Source of the DNA: a virus
Virus record (IMG/VR): IMGVR_UViG_3300022602_000512
Location: 1 to 20,142 of that record
Strand: one strand, 5' to 3'
Length of the DNA stretch: 20,142 nucleotides
This document shows, piece after piece, positions 19,883 through 20,142 of this stretch. Below the pieces are notes generated by a model, which saw only the letters and a list, made by a program, of their open reading frames with translations, did not search any database and was not told where the DNA came from. The translations under genes and the position numbers were made by a program. Numbering within the stretch: the first letter of the stretch is position 1; every line of letters begins with the position of its first letter.

Positions 19883-20142
19883 CGATTCATGATATCCTGG
19901 CCGACGGCACCCGCCCTCGGCTTCCTCGATTCCTTCAGGCTCTCGCGATCCTGCTCCCTCTGGAATGTGCTTTCGAGCGGGATGGGGTGACCATTCGGAT
20001 GGAATGCGTCCCGGGGGACTCGGGCGGGCGCACTTTTGCGGGCATCGATGAATCGTCCCATCCCGGATTTCCGTTTGATCACCCCACCCCCTGCGCCGTG
20101 CTCGACACCTACGAAACGGAATTTGACCTCCTCCGCAGCGGA
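19879..20142 (+). CDS. GH108-like muramidase/endolysin, 3' end beyond the window
   Basis: 88 codons are present and the frame is open at the window edge. The start ATG 19879 overlaps the previous stop. The N-terminal part (RFLQALAILLPLECAFERDG) places an acidic residue (E29 or E33) where GH108 muramidases have the Glu of their EGG motif, and VPGDSGGRTFAGIDESSHPG (44-63) corresponds to the DPGGxTxxGI-type stretch of that family. It would cleave peptidoglycan at lysis. No signal peptide is seen, as expected for a holin-dependent endolysin. The catalytic and cell-wall-binding C-terminal parts cannot be judged, so the call is tentative. Confidence 0.5.
   Translation, partial: MTIHDILADGTRPRLPRFLQALAILLPLECAFERDGVTIRMECVPGDSGGRTFAGIDESSHPGFPFDHPTPCAVLDTYETEFDLLRSG

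Overview
The window is one continuous, entirely plus-strand block of tailed-phage (siphophage-type) late genes, from DNA packaging through head, connector, tail, fibre and lysis. No integrase, repressor, replication or tRNA gene is visible, so free phage and prophage cannot be told apart. GC is high (about 60-65% in most stretches), genes are tightly packed (many ATGA stop/start overlaps), and many starts lack a good Shine-Dalgarno. A repeat-like tandem CTCTGCGY tract and SD-poor starts would fit a Verrucomicrobiota-like or other non-model Gram-negative host, but that is a weak inference. The lipoprotein and coiled-coil lysis proteins argue for a host with an outer membrane.

Layout. 1-2647: small terminase, GpA-type large terminase and a 66-aa protein. 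2681-4341: gpW-like joining protein and lambda-type portal. 4342-4522: a structured leader with four successive stem-loops. 4523-5545: prohead protease with a nested in-frame scaffold start at 5159. 5587-6486: major capsid protein, followed by a strong UUCG terminator. 6598-8385: a large two-domain glycosyltransferase placed inside the head module. 8382-9401: two tiny basic proteins, a gpFII-like connector and a tail-terminator-like protein. 9434-9802: tail tube. 9834-10932: a 138-aa protein, then tail chaperone G with a probable -1 frameshift into a T extension. 10929-13834: a 305-aa protein and the tape measure. 13843-16659: small tail-tip proteins, a 74-aa Cys-rich protein and a 398-aa beta-rich protein. 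16672-18706: fibre-associated proteins including an Ig-like plus LamG protein with an AT-rich 3' part. 18703-20142: lysis cassette (holin-like, lipoprotein, coiled-coil/TM protein, second small membrane protein, and a truncated GH108-like muramidase).

The most unusual signal is a recurrent TTGACR hexamer lying 19-23 nt upstream of nine start codons (5, 2662, 4502, 5136, 6575, 8642, 9412, 10910, 15444), usually followed by a G-rich stretch. It marks module heads rather than overlap-coupled genes. It precedes a 14-codon leader peptide in front of the small terminase, and it precedes the internal in-frame Met of the protease gene, exactly where a lambda Nu3-like scaffold should start. The spacing does not fit a sigma-70 promoter, so an uncharacterised translation-initiation element is the leading explanation.

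All family assignments were made by reading the sequences from memory; no database search was run.
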